Made by a program: the position numbers and the translations under genes. Below, one piece after another: positions 20,798-29,594 of a DNA stretch of 64,000 nucleotides. The notes beneath the pieces were generated by a model. It ran no database searches and was not told the origin of the DNA. It saw nothing but the letters and a program-made list of their open reading frames with translations. Position 1 is the stretch's first letter. Every line of letters begins with the position of its first letter. The DNA is from Sulfuricella denitrificans (GTDB taxonomy: Bacteria; Pseudomonadota; Gammaproteobacteria; Burkholderiales; Sulfuricellaceae), in NCBI GenBank assembly GCA_002632355.1, contig NSJJ01000004.1, positions 1 through 64,000 of the forward strand. The letters are read 5' to 3'.

Positions 20798-21742
20798 ATG
20801 GACGAACAGGAATTCAACAATCTGGCCAAGGACTCTCCCTTTGTAGAAAGCCCGGTCATGCCCAATATGCTGGAAGGCGACACGCCCATCCAGTTCCGCT
20901 GCCATCGCCAGGTCAAATGCTGGAATGCCTGCTGCAGCAACATCGATATTCCGCTGACACCTTACGACATCCTGCGACTGAAAAACCGGCTGAACCTTTC
21001 CTCGGCCGAGTTTCTGCAGCAATACACCTACCCCTACGAACTGGACAAGGATGGCCTGCCGGGTGTGAAGTTCCAACCGGTCGAAGGCGGCACCGCCTGC
21101 CAATTCATGGTCGAAGAAGGCTGCAGCGTCTATGAAGACCGCCCCGCCGCCTGCCGCTACTACCCGGTTGCCCTTCTTTCCATGCGTCGTTCGGATGAAT
21201 ACACCGATCGCACCGCCTACGCCCTGGTACAGGAAAAGCACTGCCTCGGCCACCAGGAGCCGCGCAAGCTGACTATCGAAGAATACCGCCAGGAACAAGG
21301 CGTAAACGACTATGACGAGAAGAGTCGCGGCTGGCGCCAGCTGATTCTGAAAAAGAAATCTGCCGGCCCTGCAGTCGGAAAACCGCCGCAAATTTCCAAC
21401 CAGCTGTTCTTCATGACGAGTTATGACCTGGACCGCTTCCGTGCCTTTGTTATGAGCCCTTCTTTCAATGACTCCTATATTGTCCCGGTCGAGACCATGG
21501 CCGAGATTCTTGCGGATGATGAAAAACTGATGGAATTTGGCTTCAATTTCCTCAAGCAGTCACTGTTCAACGAAGAATTCCTCAAAGAGCAGGATGGCGC
21601 TTTTGAAAAACGTCGCGCCAGACTGAATGAACGTGCTCAATCCATCATCGCCGAAATGCAGAAAGACCGCCAGAAAATGGAAGATGACAAGTACAGTCCC
21701 GACCCCAAGCCAGGGGATTGCGGCTGCGGTGGTGAAGAATAG
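20798..21742 (+). CDS. YkgJ-type Cys-cluster protein
   Basis: This 314-residue cytosolic protein has the YkgJ family metal-binding Cys pattern: CWNACCS near residues 47-53, then [18 protein letters not shown] at about 104-126, with a further Cys-rich end CGCGGEE. The family (zinc or iron-sulfur cluster proteins) is poorly understood; many members sit beside redox enzymes. The extra C-terminal half, with conserved charged helices and a terminal Gly-Cys motif, is longer than typical YkgJ. It starts after a GAGG ribosome-binding site, 125 bp past the apr terminator, and is followed at 13 bp by the MoxR-type ATPase. Assembly or maintenance of a metalloenzyme is a reasonable guess. Confidence 0.8.
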   Translation: MDEQEFNNLAKDSPFVESPVMPNMLEGDTPIQFRCHRQVKCWNACCSNIDIPLTPYDILRLKNRLNLSSAEFLQQYTYPYELDKDGLPGVKFQPVEGGTACQFMVEEGCSVYEDRPAACRYYPVALLSMRRSDEYTDRTAYALVQEKHCLGHQEPRKLTIEEYRQEQGVNDYDEKSRGWRQLILKKKSAGPAVGKPPQISNQLFFMTSYDLDRFRAFVMSPSFNDSYIVPVETMAEILADDEKLMEFGFNFLKQSLFNEEFLKEQDGAFEKRRARLNERAQSIIAEMQKDRQKMEDDKYSPDPKPGDCGCGGEE

Positions 21743-21755
21743 GTTTGCAGTAATA

Positions 21756-22568
21756 ATGGAACCTCATTCAGTTACAACTGAAGAGCACTTCATCCTTGAC
21801 CAGCCCTACTACGAACCCGTGGGCAAGGAGATCGAGATCTTCGAGGCGGCTTACCACAACAAGCTGCCGGTGCTGCTCAAAGGACCGACCGGCTGCGGCA
21901 AGACGCGCTTCATGGAATACATGGCATGGCGTCTCAAGCGCCCGCTGATTACCGTTTCCTGTCATGACGACCTGACCGCCTCCGATCTGGTGGGCCGTTT
22001 TCTGGTCAAGGGCGGAGAAACCATCTGGGTGGACGGCCCGCTAGCCCGCGCGGTTCGGGCCGGGGGCATCTGCTATCTGGACGAGATTGTCGAAGCGCGC
22101 AAAGACACCATGGTGGTGATCCATCCTCTGGCCGACGACCGACGCGCCCTGCCCATGGAAAAGCTCGGCACCCTGCTGGAAGCGAATGACGAATTCTGTC
22201 TCGCCATCTCCTACAACCCCGGTTACCAGAGTGTTTTGAAAGACCTCAAGCAAAGCACGCGGCAGCGTTTTGTCGCCCTTGAATTCGACTATCCTGCCGC
22301 CGATCTGGAACGCAAGATTGTCGCCAAAGAATCCGGCGTGGCGCCCGAAGTCGCTGAAAAACTGGTCAAATTCGCGAAAATGACGCGCAACCTCAAGGGC
22401 AGCGGGCTGGAAGAAGGCGCCAGCACGCGCCTGCTGGTGCATGCGGCGAAACTCATTGCATCACGCATCGAACCCGTCGTGGCCTGCCAGAGCGCCATTG
22501 CCCAGGCCATTACCGACGATGCCGAAATGCTTGCGGCGGTTCATGAGCTCTCCTCCTCCCTATTTTAA
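21756..22568 (+). CDS. MoxR-family AAA+ ATPase (CbbQ/NirQ/NorQ type)
   Basis: This 270-residue AAA+ protein has Walker [17 protein letters not shown] at about residues 39-54, Walker [12 protein letters not shown] at about 105-115 and sensor/arginine-finger regions of the CbbQ/NorQ group. Such ATPases pair with a VWA-domain partner to remodel metalloenzymes, including Rubisco activation by CbbQO and nitric oxide reductase maturation by NorQD. The partner gene follows immediately in the same frame. No Rubisco or nor gene lies in the window. The client may be an apr-linked enzyme or an unlinked one. The start MEPHSV was chosen from spacing and alignment of the N-terminus. Confidence 0.9.
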   Translation: MEPHSVTTEEHFILDQPYYEPVGKEIEIFEAAYHNKLPVLLKGPTGCGKTRFMEYMAWRLKRPLITVSCHDDLTASDLVGRFLVKGGETIWVDGPLARAVRAGGICYLDEIVEARKDTMVVIHPLADDRRALPMEKLGTLLEANDEFCLAISYNPGYQSVLKDLKQSTRQRFVALEFDYPAADLERKIVAKESGVAPEVAEKLVKFAKMTRNLKGSGLEEGASTRLLVHAAKLIASRIEPVVACQSAIAQAITDDAEMLAAVHELSSSLF

Positions 22569-24689
22569 TTGACAGACCCTACCCCTCTTACAGCAGCCCA
22601 CATTGAAAAGCTTCTCGAAGCGTGGTTTGAGGTCGAATTTACCTTTCTGCATGTCGATGAAATTGCTGCTTCCGTAGCGACTCTTTCCCGCGACGAACAG
22701 AACTTTCTGCTCGACTGGATACAACGCGTCGCGACCACGCACATCCAGATTGCCTACCAGTTCGCACTGCGCGCTCCGAATCTCCTTGCACACATGGAAC
22801 GGCGTGTCATCGAGGCTTGGGCGCTGTACGCCATGGATGCCTATGACCGTGCAGGCATCTCCCCCGCTGTCCGCGTCATCAAGGATGTTGAGCACTTCAG
22901 TCGTCTCAGCCATGAGCGGACAGCCGGTGTCGTGTTCGAGGATGTAAGCGGCGTCATGCTTAACTTCGTGCACGGATTATCCGGCAGACGCCTCAAGCTG
23001 GAGCAGGATGAAGCAATATTTACCGATAGCGAAACCCTGTTCCTGCCTGCAGTCATCGCCCGCATGCAGAAAGCGGAAGACAACTTCATCCTGTGCAAGG
23101 CCATGGTGACCATGATGTGGGCCCAGACCCGGTTCGGCAGCTTTCGCGCCCATCTTTCCGAACTGTTCAGCGGCTATGAAGACACAGAACGTGCTCTGAA
23201 ACATTTTCATACCCTGGAAACACTGCGGCTTGAAGCCTGCATTGCACGAGAACTCCCCGGTCTCTACCGGGAAATGCAGCGGCTTCGGGCCGAACTTCAG
23301 GAATGCCTTCCCGACACATGGCTTCCTTTCGCCCGGGAACTGGGGCGACCCGATGCCACAGTCGATGACAGCGTGCGTCTGCTGGCCGAAGCCTATGCGG
23401 CACCCACGCCTCCGGACATATGCTACCAGGGCGAACTGCGCCCCGAAGTCGTTGAAGCCCGCATGGCGGCGCGCATGAACAGGGAAAAAATTCTGCTGCG
23501 GGTAAAGCTGGCGCAACTTGAGCAGGAAATCAAGAAACACCGACTTCAGGAATCTCATGACAAGCCGGCACAGTTCGGTCTGACGGAAAAGTCGGAAGCC
23601 GAATCCGGCCTGACCGCTCTGGAACTCACCCTGGATGGGGCACCGATTGCGCCGCCAGAAGATGTGCGCCAGTTGCTCAGCTCGATTCAGCTCGATCTTG
23701 GCGAGATTCCTCCCGAATACCTGGTTGCTGCCGGCCCCGGTGAATACGACCCGCGCCTGTATGAAGAAAAAACAGCCGACCCGGATGATGTATGGCAAGG
23801 CACTTATCACGAGGAAGGCGCATTCCTCTATCCGGAATGGGATTACGGCCGCCAGCACTACCGCAAGAACTGGTGCGTGATGCGCGAAAAAGACGTGCTG
23901 CCGGTGCATGACGGCTTCCGTGAAACCACGCTGGGAAAATACGGCGGCCTGGTGAAACATCTGCGCAAAACCTTCGAAGCCATGCGCGATGAAAACCGCT
24001 TGCTGAAACGCCAGGTCTATGGCGATAACGTGGACATCGACGCACTGGTGGAAGCCCTCGCCGATGCCCGCGATGGCAGCGAAATGAGTGACCGCCTGTT
24101 CATGCGCATGCACCGCACCGAGCGCAATATCGCGGTGATGTTCATGGTGGACATGAGCGGCAGCACGCGCGGCTGGATCAACGATGCCGAACGGGAATCG
24201 CTGATCCTGTTAAGCGAAGCGCTGGAAACCCTGGGCGATCGCTATGCCATCTACGGTTTTTCCGGCACCACGCGCAAGCGCTGCGAGTTGTTCCGCATCA
24301 AGCGTTTCGATGAACCTTACAATGAAGAAGTGAAAGCGCGCATCAGCGGCATCCGCCCTCAGGAATATACGCGCATGGGTTTTGCCATCCGGCATCTGAC
24401 CTCGGTACTGAATGATGTCGAAGCGCGAACCAAATTGCTGATTACCCTATCTGACGGCAAGCCCGATGACTATCACGACAACTACCGCACCCAGTATGGC
24501 ATCGAAGATACGCGCAAGGCCCTGCAGGAAGCCCAGCGCAGCGGCATCCACCCGTTCTGTATCACCCTAGACGAGAAAGCGCGCGATTACCTTCCTCACC
24601 TCTACGGCGCAGTCAATTACACGGTGATCGACGAAGTCAGCAAGCTGCCGTTCAAGGTCGCGGACATCTACCGGCGATTGACGACCTAG
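22569..24689 (+). CDS. VWA-domain protein, CbbO/NorD-like partner of the MoxR ATPase
   Basis: This 706-residue protein has a long helical N-terminal region, a middle part of unknown fold and a C-terminal von Willebrand A domain from about residue 515. The MIDAS metal site is intact (MVDMSGSTRGW, the DxSxS motif). CbbO and NorD have this layout and length. The start is TTG at 22569, directly after the stop of the ATPase gene, with no clear ribosome-binding site. Translational coupling is likely, and the exact start is uncertain. It should form a complex with the upstream ATPase and recognise its client through the VWA domain. Confidence 0.87.
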   Translation: MTDPTPLTAAHIEKLLEAWFEVEFTFLHVDEIAASVATLSRDEQNFLLDWIQRVATTHIQIAYQFALRAPNLLAHMERRVIEAWALYAMDAYDRAGISPAVRVIKDVEHFSRLSHERTAGVVFEDVSGVMLNFVHGLSGRRLKLEQDEAIFTDSETLFLPAVIARMQKAEDNFILCKAMVTMMWAQTRFGSFRAHLSELFSGYEDTERALKHFHTLETLRLEACIARELPGLYREMQRLRAELQECLPDTWLPFARELGRPDATVDDSVRLLAEAYAAPTPPDICYQGELRPEVVEARMAARMNREKILLRVKLAQLEQEIKKHRLQESHDKPAQFGLTEKSEAESGLTALELTLDGAPIAPPEDVRQLLSSIQLDLGEIPPEYLVAAGPGEYDPRLYEEKTADPDDVWQGTYHEEGAFLYPEWDYGRQHYRKNWCVMREKDVLPVHDGFRETTLGKYGGLVKHLRKTFEAMRDENRLLKRQVYGDNVDIDALVEALADARDGSEMSDRLFMRMHRTERNIAVMFMVDMSGSTRGWINDAERESLILLSEALETLGDRYAIYGFSGTTRKRCELFRIKRFDEPYNEEVKARISGIRPQEYTRMGFAIRHLTSVLNDVEARTKLLITLSDGKPDDYHDNYRTQYGIEDTRKALQEAQRSGIHPFCITLDEKARDYLPHLYGAVNYTVIDEVSKLPFKVADIYRRLTT

Positions 24690-24734
24690 CTATTTGTGAT
24701 TACCTTGTACCCTGTTCAATACCAAGGAATAAAA

Positions 24735-25124
24735 ATGCGTTTCTTCCGGGCTTCCCTGCTTGCTGCTCTGCTACTTTTTTCTTCATTTGCCCAAGCCAGT
24801 GGAGGCGGCGGTGGCGGCCCCTCACCCTATGCAAAACTGGAAACCATTACCGTTAATCTGCAGGGTCTGACGCAGTATTTACAAGTCGACATGTCGCTCA
24901 AACTTGCCGATCCCAAACTTGCCGAATCAATCAAGGGCTGGAATCCTGTTATCCGTCATGAGCTCATTCTTCTGCTCAGCAGCCAGCGCGGCGATGAACT
25001 GGCGACACTGGCTGGCAAGAAAAAGGTGACGGGTCTTATCAAGTCTGCCGTCAACAAGGTGCTGAAACTGGATGCCAAGGAAGGGGTGACGGACGTTCTT
25101 TTCGAATCCTTCGTGATTCAGTAA
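24735..25124 (+). CDS. Secreted FliL-like protein
   Basis: This 129-residue protein has a signal peptide (residues 1 to about 23, cut after AQA), a glycine-rich spacer and a FliL-like domain (LETITVNLQGLTQYLQVDMSL, then PVIRHELILLLSSQ and DVLFESFVIQ). Flagellar FliL is anchored by a membrane helix and stabilises the stator. Here there is a cleavable-looking signal and no flagellar gene nearby, so a different periplasmic role is likely. It is 45 bp downstream of the CbbO-like gene, with an AAGGA ribosome-binding site, and is probably the last gene of that operon. Confidence 0.8.
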   Translation: MRFFRASLLAALLLFSSFAQASGGGGGGPSPYAKLETITVNLQGLTQYLQVDMSLKLADPKLAESIKGWNPVIRHELILLLSSQRGDELATLAGKKKVTGLIKSAVNKVLKLDAKEGVTDVLFESFVIQ

Positions 25125-25246
25125 ACCATCCTCGCCAGGCCTCAAAGCGCACCATCCCTCTCCATCGCGCCCGATTTTAGTGCACAGATGTGTGGCCAAG
25201 CCTTCAAATAATAACAATATGTATATATATCAATATATTATTTAAT

Positions 25247-25262
25247 TGGCACGCCTTTTGCT
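25247..25262 (+). promoter_or_regulatory. Sigma-54 promoter of the nitrate transporter gene
   Basis: The sequence TGGCACGCCTTTTGCT matches the consensus TGGCACG-N4-TTGCW perfectly. The predicted start at about 25273 gives a 36-nt leader to the ATG. The upstream 60 bp is very AT-rich, as expected for bending by IHF. NtrC is the likely activator, by analogy with other assimilation genes. Confidence 0.9.
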
Positions 25263-25308
25263 CCAATGCGGACATCCTTGTTTATGGATCATCCAACTGG
25301 AGCAAACC

Positions 25309-26778
25309 ATGTCCGACCGTTTCAATCTTCTTGATTTCTCAAAAGCGAATATCCGAACCCTGCACCTGACCTGGCTGGCATTTTTTGTCAGTTTCATGGT
25401 CTGGTTTGCGCATGCTCCCCTGATGCCCTTTATCCGCGACGCATTGCAGTTAACGGATCTTCAGACCAAGGTGCTGCTGATTCTCAACGTCGCCATGACG
25501 ATTCCGGCGCGTATTCTGGTTGGCATGCTGGTCGACAGGTATGGCCCGCGCATCCTGTTTTCATCCATCCTGATTCTGGGTGGCCTGGCCAGCATCGCTT
25601 TTGCCATGTCCGAAAATTTCCAGCAGCTTGCGCTGTTGCGTTTTCTCTCCGGATTTGTCGGTGCCGGTTTCGTGGTGGGTATCCGCATGATCTCGGAGTG
25701 GTTTCCTGCGCGTCAAACAGGCGTTGCACAGGGCATTTACGGCGGATGGGGAAATTTCGGCTCTGCCGGAGCCGCTGGCTTGCTGCCCATCATCGCAGCA
25801 AGCATTGGCGGGCCGGATGGCTGGCGCTATGCCATAGCCATCACCGGGGTGATTGCAATCGCTTACGGCAGCCTGTTCTACTGGCGGGCACGCAACACGC
25901 CCAAGGGCTCGACCTATTTCAAGCCCAAGAAGACCGGCGCACTGGAAATCACCAGCGGATTCGACCTGGCACTATACATTCTGATGAACATTCCCATGTA
26001 TCTGGCCCTGGGCATACTGGCATGGAAGCTTTCTCCATCCGGCATGAAAATGCTGAACGAAACCACTGTCTACGCCATCTATGCCATTCTGACTGTTACC
26101 TATCTGTTCCAGGTATGGAAAATCTGGCAGGTAAACGCGCATGTCCTGAAACAGCCTGTTCCTGAACTGCAACGCTATTCCTTCACCCAGGTTGCCATTC
26201 TCGACCTGGCGTACATGGTGACATTCGGCACAGAATTGGCTGTAGTCTCCATGCTGGCGCTGTTTTATGTCGATATGTTCGCCATGGACAAAGTCACCGC
26301 AGGCCTGCTGGCCGGCTCTTACGCGCTCATCAACCTGGTTGCCCGTCCAGCCGGCGGCTTGCTGAGCGACAAGTTTGGCCGTAAGGTCACGCTCATCATC
26401 GTTTTTGTCGGCATCGCCCTGAGCTTCATGGTATTGAGCAATGTGAGCAATGAATGGAGTCTGCCCATGGTCGTGCTGGCCGCGACCTTCGGCGGCATCT
26501 TTTCCAAAGCCGGGTCGGGTGCCGTCTATGCCATGGTACCCCTGATCCAGCGCCGCCTGACCGGGCAGATTGCCGGCATGACAGGCGCCTATGGGAATGT
26601 GGGCGGCGTGGCTTTCCTCACCGTTCTCGCCATGGTATCGACACAGACATTCTTCCTGGTCATCAGCATGACCGCAATCAGTGTGCTGCTTTTCATCGCA
26701 TTTTTCCTGCGCGAACCCAAGGGACACATGTCCGAAGTCCTGCCGGATGGTACCGTGCAACTGATCGAAGTAAACTGA
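25309..26778 (+). CDS. narK: Nitrate/nitrite MFS transporter (NarK/NasA family)
   Basis: This 489-residue protein has about 12 transmembrane helices and the nitrate-porter signature motifs GGWGNFGSAGAAGLLP at about residues 144-159 and GAYGNVGGVAFLT at about 424-436. The MFS loop motif RILVGMLVDRYGPR is between helices 2 and 3. It carries nitrate into the cytoplasm for assimilation. The start MSDRFN follows a GGAG site, and a 21-codon upstream extension would overlap the promoter. It shares the sigma-54/nitrate region with nasA, nirBD and an ABC nitrate importer, so the cell has two uptake systems. Confidence 0.93.
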   Translation: MSDRFNLLDFSKANIRTLHLTWLAFFVSFMVWFAHAPLMPFIRDALQLTDLQTKVLLILNVAMTIPARILVGMLVDRYGPRILFSSILILGGLASIAFAMSENFQQLALLRFLSGFVGAGFVVGIRMISEWFPARQTGVAQGIYGGWGNFGSAGAAGLLPIIAASIGGPDGWRYAIAITGVIAIAYGSLFYWRARNTPKGSTYFKPKKTGALEITSGFDLALYILMNIPMYLALGILAWKLSPSGMKMLNETTVYAIYAILTVTYLFQVWKIWQVNAHVLKQPVPELQRYSFTQVAILDLAYMVTFGTELAVVSMLALFYVDMFAMDKVTAGLLAGSYALINLVARPAGGLLSDKFGRKVTLIIVFVGIALSFMVLSNVSNEWSLPMVVLAATFGGIFSKAGSGAVYAMVPLIQRRLTGQIAGMTGAYGNVGGVAFLTVLAMVSTQTFFLVISMTAISVLLFIAFFLREPKGHMSEVLPDGTVQLIEVN

Positions 26779-26794
26779 TCACAACGTCATCAAC

Positions 26795-26822
26795 AGCCAG
26801 CCCCGCCTCGGCGGGGCTGGCT
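26795..26822 (+). terminator. GC-rich hairpin after the nitrate transporter
   Basis: A 13-bp stem AGCCAGCCCCGCC/GGCGGGGCTGGCT has almost no loop and no T tract. It may stabilise the transporter mRNA or partly terminate before the kinase gene. Confidence 0.6.
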
Positions 26823-26843
26823 TATGGAAACAAGGGCTCGTTA

Positions 26844-28580
26844 ATGAGTAGCTTGGGCAAGGCATTGAAGGTCAGTCTGGGGCAACATTCGATAGCCGGC
26901 ATCAAGCCGCAGAATGAGGATTTCTACGGTGCATCGTTGCCCACGGATTCAACGCTGGACAGCAAGGGCATCTGCATCGCCATTGCCGACGGGGTCAGCG
27001 CCAGCGAAGGCGGAAAGGATGCCAGCCAGATCGCAGTGCGCCAGTTCCTCGACGATTACTACAGCACACCCGATTCCTGGTCGACCAAGCACGCCGCAAC
27101 CAAGGTGCTGGGCGCACTCAACCTGTGGCTTTACAACCAGGGCCAGAAGCTCTATGCAGGCAATTGCGGTCTGGCAACCACCTTCAGCGCCATCGTGCTG
27201 AAATCCATGACGGCCCACCTGTTTCATGTAGGGGACAGCCGCATCTATCTATTGCGCGAAGGACTGCTGGAGTGCATCACCCGTGATCATCGTGTTCATT
27301 TCGGTGACAAGCGCGATTATCTGGCACGGGCCATGGGCATCGATGCACGTCTGGACATCGACTATCACACGCTCGATCTGCAAGCCGGCGACTGCTTTAT
27401 TCTGACCACGGATGGTGTCCATGATGTGCTGCGCAATGAGGAAGTGGAACAAACGCTGAATACACTTCTCCCCGAAGTGCAGCAATGTGCCGAAATACTG
27501 GTCGAACATGCGCTCAAGCGAGGCAGCCAAGACAACATCACTTGTCAGGTCGTGCTCGTTGATTCCTTGCCTCAAGCCGACAAGGGCGAGTTTTTCGAAC
27601 AACTGGCCCGCCTGCCCTTCCCACCCGACCTCAAGGCCGGACAGGTGCTCGATGGCTACCGCATCCTGCGCGAGCTGAACGCTACCTCGCGCAGCCAGGT
27701 CTATCTGGCGGAAGATACGCTGGGGCTCCCCGATAAAAAGGTGGTCATCAAGACCCCTTCACAGAATTACAACGACGACCCGCTGTATATCGAACAATTC
27801 CTGCTTGAGGAATGGGTCGCGAAGCGCCTGAATTCGCCGCACCTGATCAAGGTTTGCGATCGTGCTGCGAGGCCGCGCACTTTTCTTTACAGCGTGGTCG
27901 AGTACATCGAGGGCCAGACCCTGCGGCAATGGATGCGGGACAATCCCAGCCCCGCTGTCGAGCGTGTACGCGCAACGGTGGACCAGATTGCGCGCGGCTT
28001 GCGCGCCATGCACCGGATGGAAATGATCCACCAGGACCTGAAGCCGGACAACATCCTGATCGACCGCAACAACACCCTGAAGATCATCGATTTCGGTTCC
28101 ACCCGCATTGCCGGCCTGGCCGAAACCCAGACCGTGCTGGAGCACAATCATATCGTCGGCACGGCAAGCTATTCGGCCCCGGAATACTTCAGGGGTGAAC
28201 AAGGCACTAACCGCTCGGACATCTTCTCGCTGGGCGTCATCGCCTACGAAATGCTGACAGGGAAACTCCCCTATGGCGACATCACTCCGGAACAGGCTCA
28301 ACGAAAGAAATTTACCTACACCCCGGCCCGACTACACAACCCCGATATTCCGGAGTGGGTGGATGCCGCACTGGAAAAAGCCACCCACCCCCATCCAGGC
28401 AGACGCTATGAAGTTGAATCCGAATTCGTCGCTGACCTGACCCGTCCGAACCAGAGCCTGCTCAATGAAAAGCGCAACCGCCCCTTGCTGGAACGCAACC
28501 CGCTGGGGTTTTGGAAGGGACTGTCCATAATCCAGCTGGCGGTAATTCTGATTCTGATCTATTTGCTCATGACGGGCTGA
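26844..28580 (+). CDS. Bifunctional PP2C phosphatase - Ser/Thr kinase, membrane-anchored
   Basis: This 578-residue protein has three parts. Residues about 8-240 are a PP2C-type phosphatase (NEDFYG, IADGVSASEGG, HVGDSRIYLLREG, LTTDGVHDVL, SQDNIT). Residues about 265-530 are a Hanks-type kinase with Lys in VVIKTPS, catalytic loop HQDLKPDNILID, DFG in IIDFGSTR and APE in SAPEYF, so both catalytic centres look intact. The last about 20 residues form one membrane anchor (LSIIQLAVILILIYLLM). The same protein type sits between the nitrate transporter and nirBD in pseudomonads, which suggests post-translational control of nitrate assimilation. Its substrate is unknown. Confidence 0.9.
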   Translation: MSSLGKALKVSLGQHSIAGIKPQNEDFYGASLPTDSTLDSKGICIAIADGVSASEGGKDASQIAVRQFLDDYYSTPDSWSTKHAATKVLGALNLWLYNQGQKLYAGNCGLATTFSAIVLKSMTAHLFHVGDSRIYLLREGLLECITRDHRVHFGDKRDYLARAMGIDARLDIDYHTLDLQAGDCFILTTDGVHDVLRNEEVEQTLNTLLPEVQQCAEILVEHALKRGSQDNITCQVVLVDSLPQADKGEFFEQLARLPFPPDLKAGQVLDGYRILRELNATSRSQVYLAEDTLGLPDKKVVIKTPSQNYNDDPLYIEQFLLEEWVAKRLNSPHLIKVCDRAARPRTFLYSVVEYIEGQTLRQWMRDNPSPAVERVRATVDQIARGLRAMHRMEMIHQDLKPDNILIDRNNTLKIIDFGSTRIAGLAETQTVLEHNHIVGTASYSAPEYFRGEQGTNRSDIFSLGVIAYEMLTGKLPYGDITPEQAQRKKFTYTPARLHNPDIPEWVDAALEKATHPHPGRRYEVESEFVADLTRPNQSLLNEKRNRPLLERNPLGFWKGLSIIQLAVILILIYLLMTG

Positions 28581-28592
28581 TGCTCGCAGCCC

Positions 28593-29057
28593 TTAACGGC
28601 CCTTGCCAACGGCACCACCGAACAGGCTGAAATTCAGCACCACGCTGGCAGCGCCGGTTTGCGGGTCCACTTCCACTTTTTTCGTGGCATAGACTGTCAT
28701 GGATTTATTTTCATCGTCATAAATGGCCATCGGCACAAATCCAGCCTCCACGACCTGCCGTATGATTTTCCTGACAGACTGGTGCGACTCCTCGCTTTCA
28801 TCCGGCATCGCCAGCTCGGTTTTATCCACCAAGCTCACGTGCAGAAAATCGGGTATACAGTTTGTCGGCTTTATCGCAGCGATGGCCGTGATGCCAATTT
28901 TTCTGCCCCATTCCGGGGGGGTGTCGTAATAGTGAAAGACAGCATGTGCAAATGTTTTCGCATCCGCGTCATCCGGGCAGCTTACATAGAATATGTGTTG
29001 CATCCCCTCTGTCGAGAAACCCACTTCATAGGTCTTGTTGCTCAGTTCCGTTGCCAT
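28593..29057 (-). CDS. Hypothetical protein, 154 aa
   Basis: The frame is convergent with the kinase gene and 121 bp downstream of nirD on the same strand. The protein is soluble and mixed alpha/beta, with patterns such as HIFYVSCPDDADAKTFAHAVFHYYD and a C-terminal strand-rich end (ASVVLNFSLFGGAVGKGR). No signal peptide, metal motif or known domain is recognised. Base composition and codon use look native. It may be a nir-operon passenger or independently expressed. Confidence 0.65.
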   Translation of the reverse strand: MATELSNKTYEVGFSTEGMQHIFYVSCPDDADAKTFAHAVFHYYDTPPEWGRKIGITAIAAIKPTNCIPDFLHVSLVDKTELAMPDESEESHQSVRKIIRQVVEAGFVPMAIYDDENKSMTVYATKKVEVDPQTGAASVVLNFSLFGGAVGKGR

Positions 29058-29178
29058 TTTCTACCTTTGATCCCTTCAGCGTCTGCCGAGTAAATTATGA
29101 GACGATCATTTTCATGGCAACGATTATAAACCCAGAATGTCCGCTCTCCCCTCCCCGCTTGTCTGAAGAGGGAAAGAC

Positions 29179-29487
29179 TCAAATCTGCAGAAACACCACA
29201 CCTTCTTCCACCTTGACGGGATAGGTGCCGACACAGCCTTCGTCTGGTGCCTGCGCCATGCCGTCTTCGAAGCAGATGTTCATGCCGTGCAACGGGCAGG
29301 TCACGGTATTGCCGGATACAATGCCCTGCGAAAGCGGTCCGCCTTTGTGCGGGCATTTGTCGTTTATGGCGAAAACATCTTCACCGGCATTGCGGAACAC
29401 GGCAATTTCCTTGCCTTCGTGGCGCACCACGCGTGCGCCCAGTTGGGGAAATTCGCTCAACGGCGCGACTCTGATCCAGTTGCTCAT
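29179..29487 (-). CDS. nirD: Assimilatory nitrite reductase small subunit
   Basis: This 102-residue Rieske-type protein has the two cluster motifs CPHKGGPLSQG and CPLHGMNICFEDG at about residues 45-78. The ligand pairs are Cys-X-His and Cys-X2-His, so a [2Fe-2S] site appears intact. Some NirD proteins lack these ligands, so here a real redox role is likely. It works with NirB to reduce nitrite to ammonium. It follows nirB, but a 107-bp gap containing a repeat element separates them. Confidence 0.95.
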   Translation of the reverse strand: MSNWIRVAPLSEFPQLGARVVRHEGKEIAVFRNAGEDVFAINDKCPHKGGPLSQGIVSGNTVTCPLHGMNICFEDGMAQAPDEGCVGTYPVKVEEGVVFLQI

Positions 29488-29504
29488 TTGAAACTCCTAT
29501 ATTG

Positions 29505-29593
29505 GGTGAAAAGTGAATGGTGAAGCGTGAAATGTGAAGCCGCTTCGCTGTGAAGTGTGAAGGGTTTGTCCTTTCACCCTTCACACTTCACGC
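29505..29593. repeat. GTGAA-heptad repeat element between nirB and nirD
   Basis: This element is made of degenerate GTGAAAA/GTGAAGC/GTGAAGG heptads on both arms, with a central CCGCTTCGCTGTGAAG and an inverted right arm CCTTCACACTTCAC. It fills the gap almost from the nirD start to the nirB stop. It belongs to the same family as the elements at 35.8 and 40.2 kb. Confidence 0.85.
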
Positions 29594-29594
29594 A

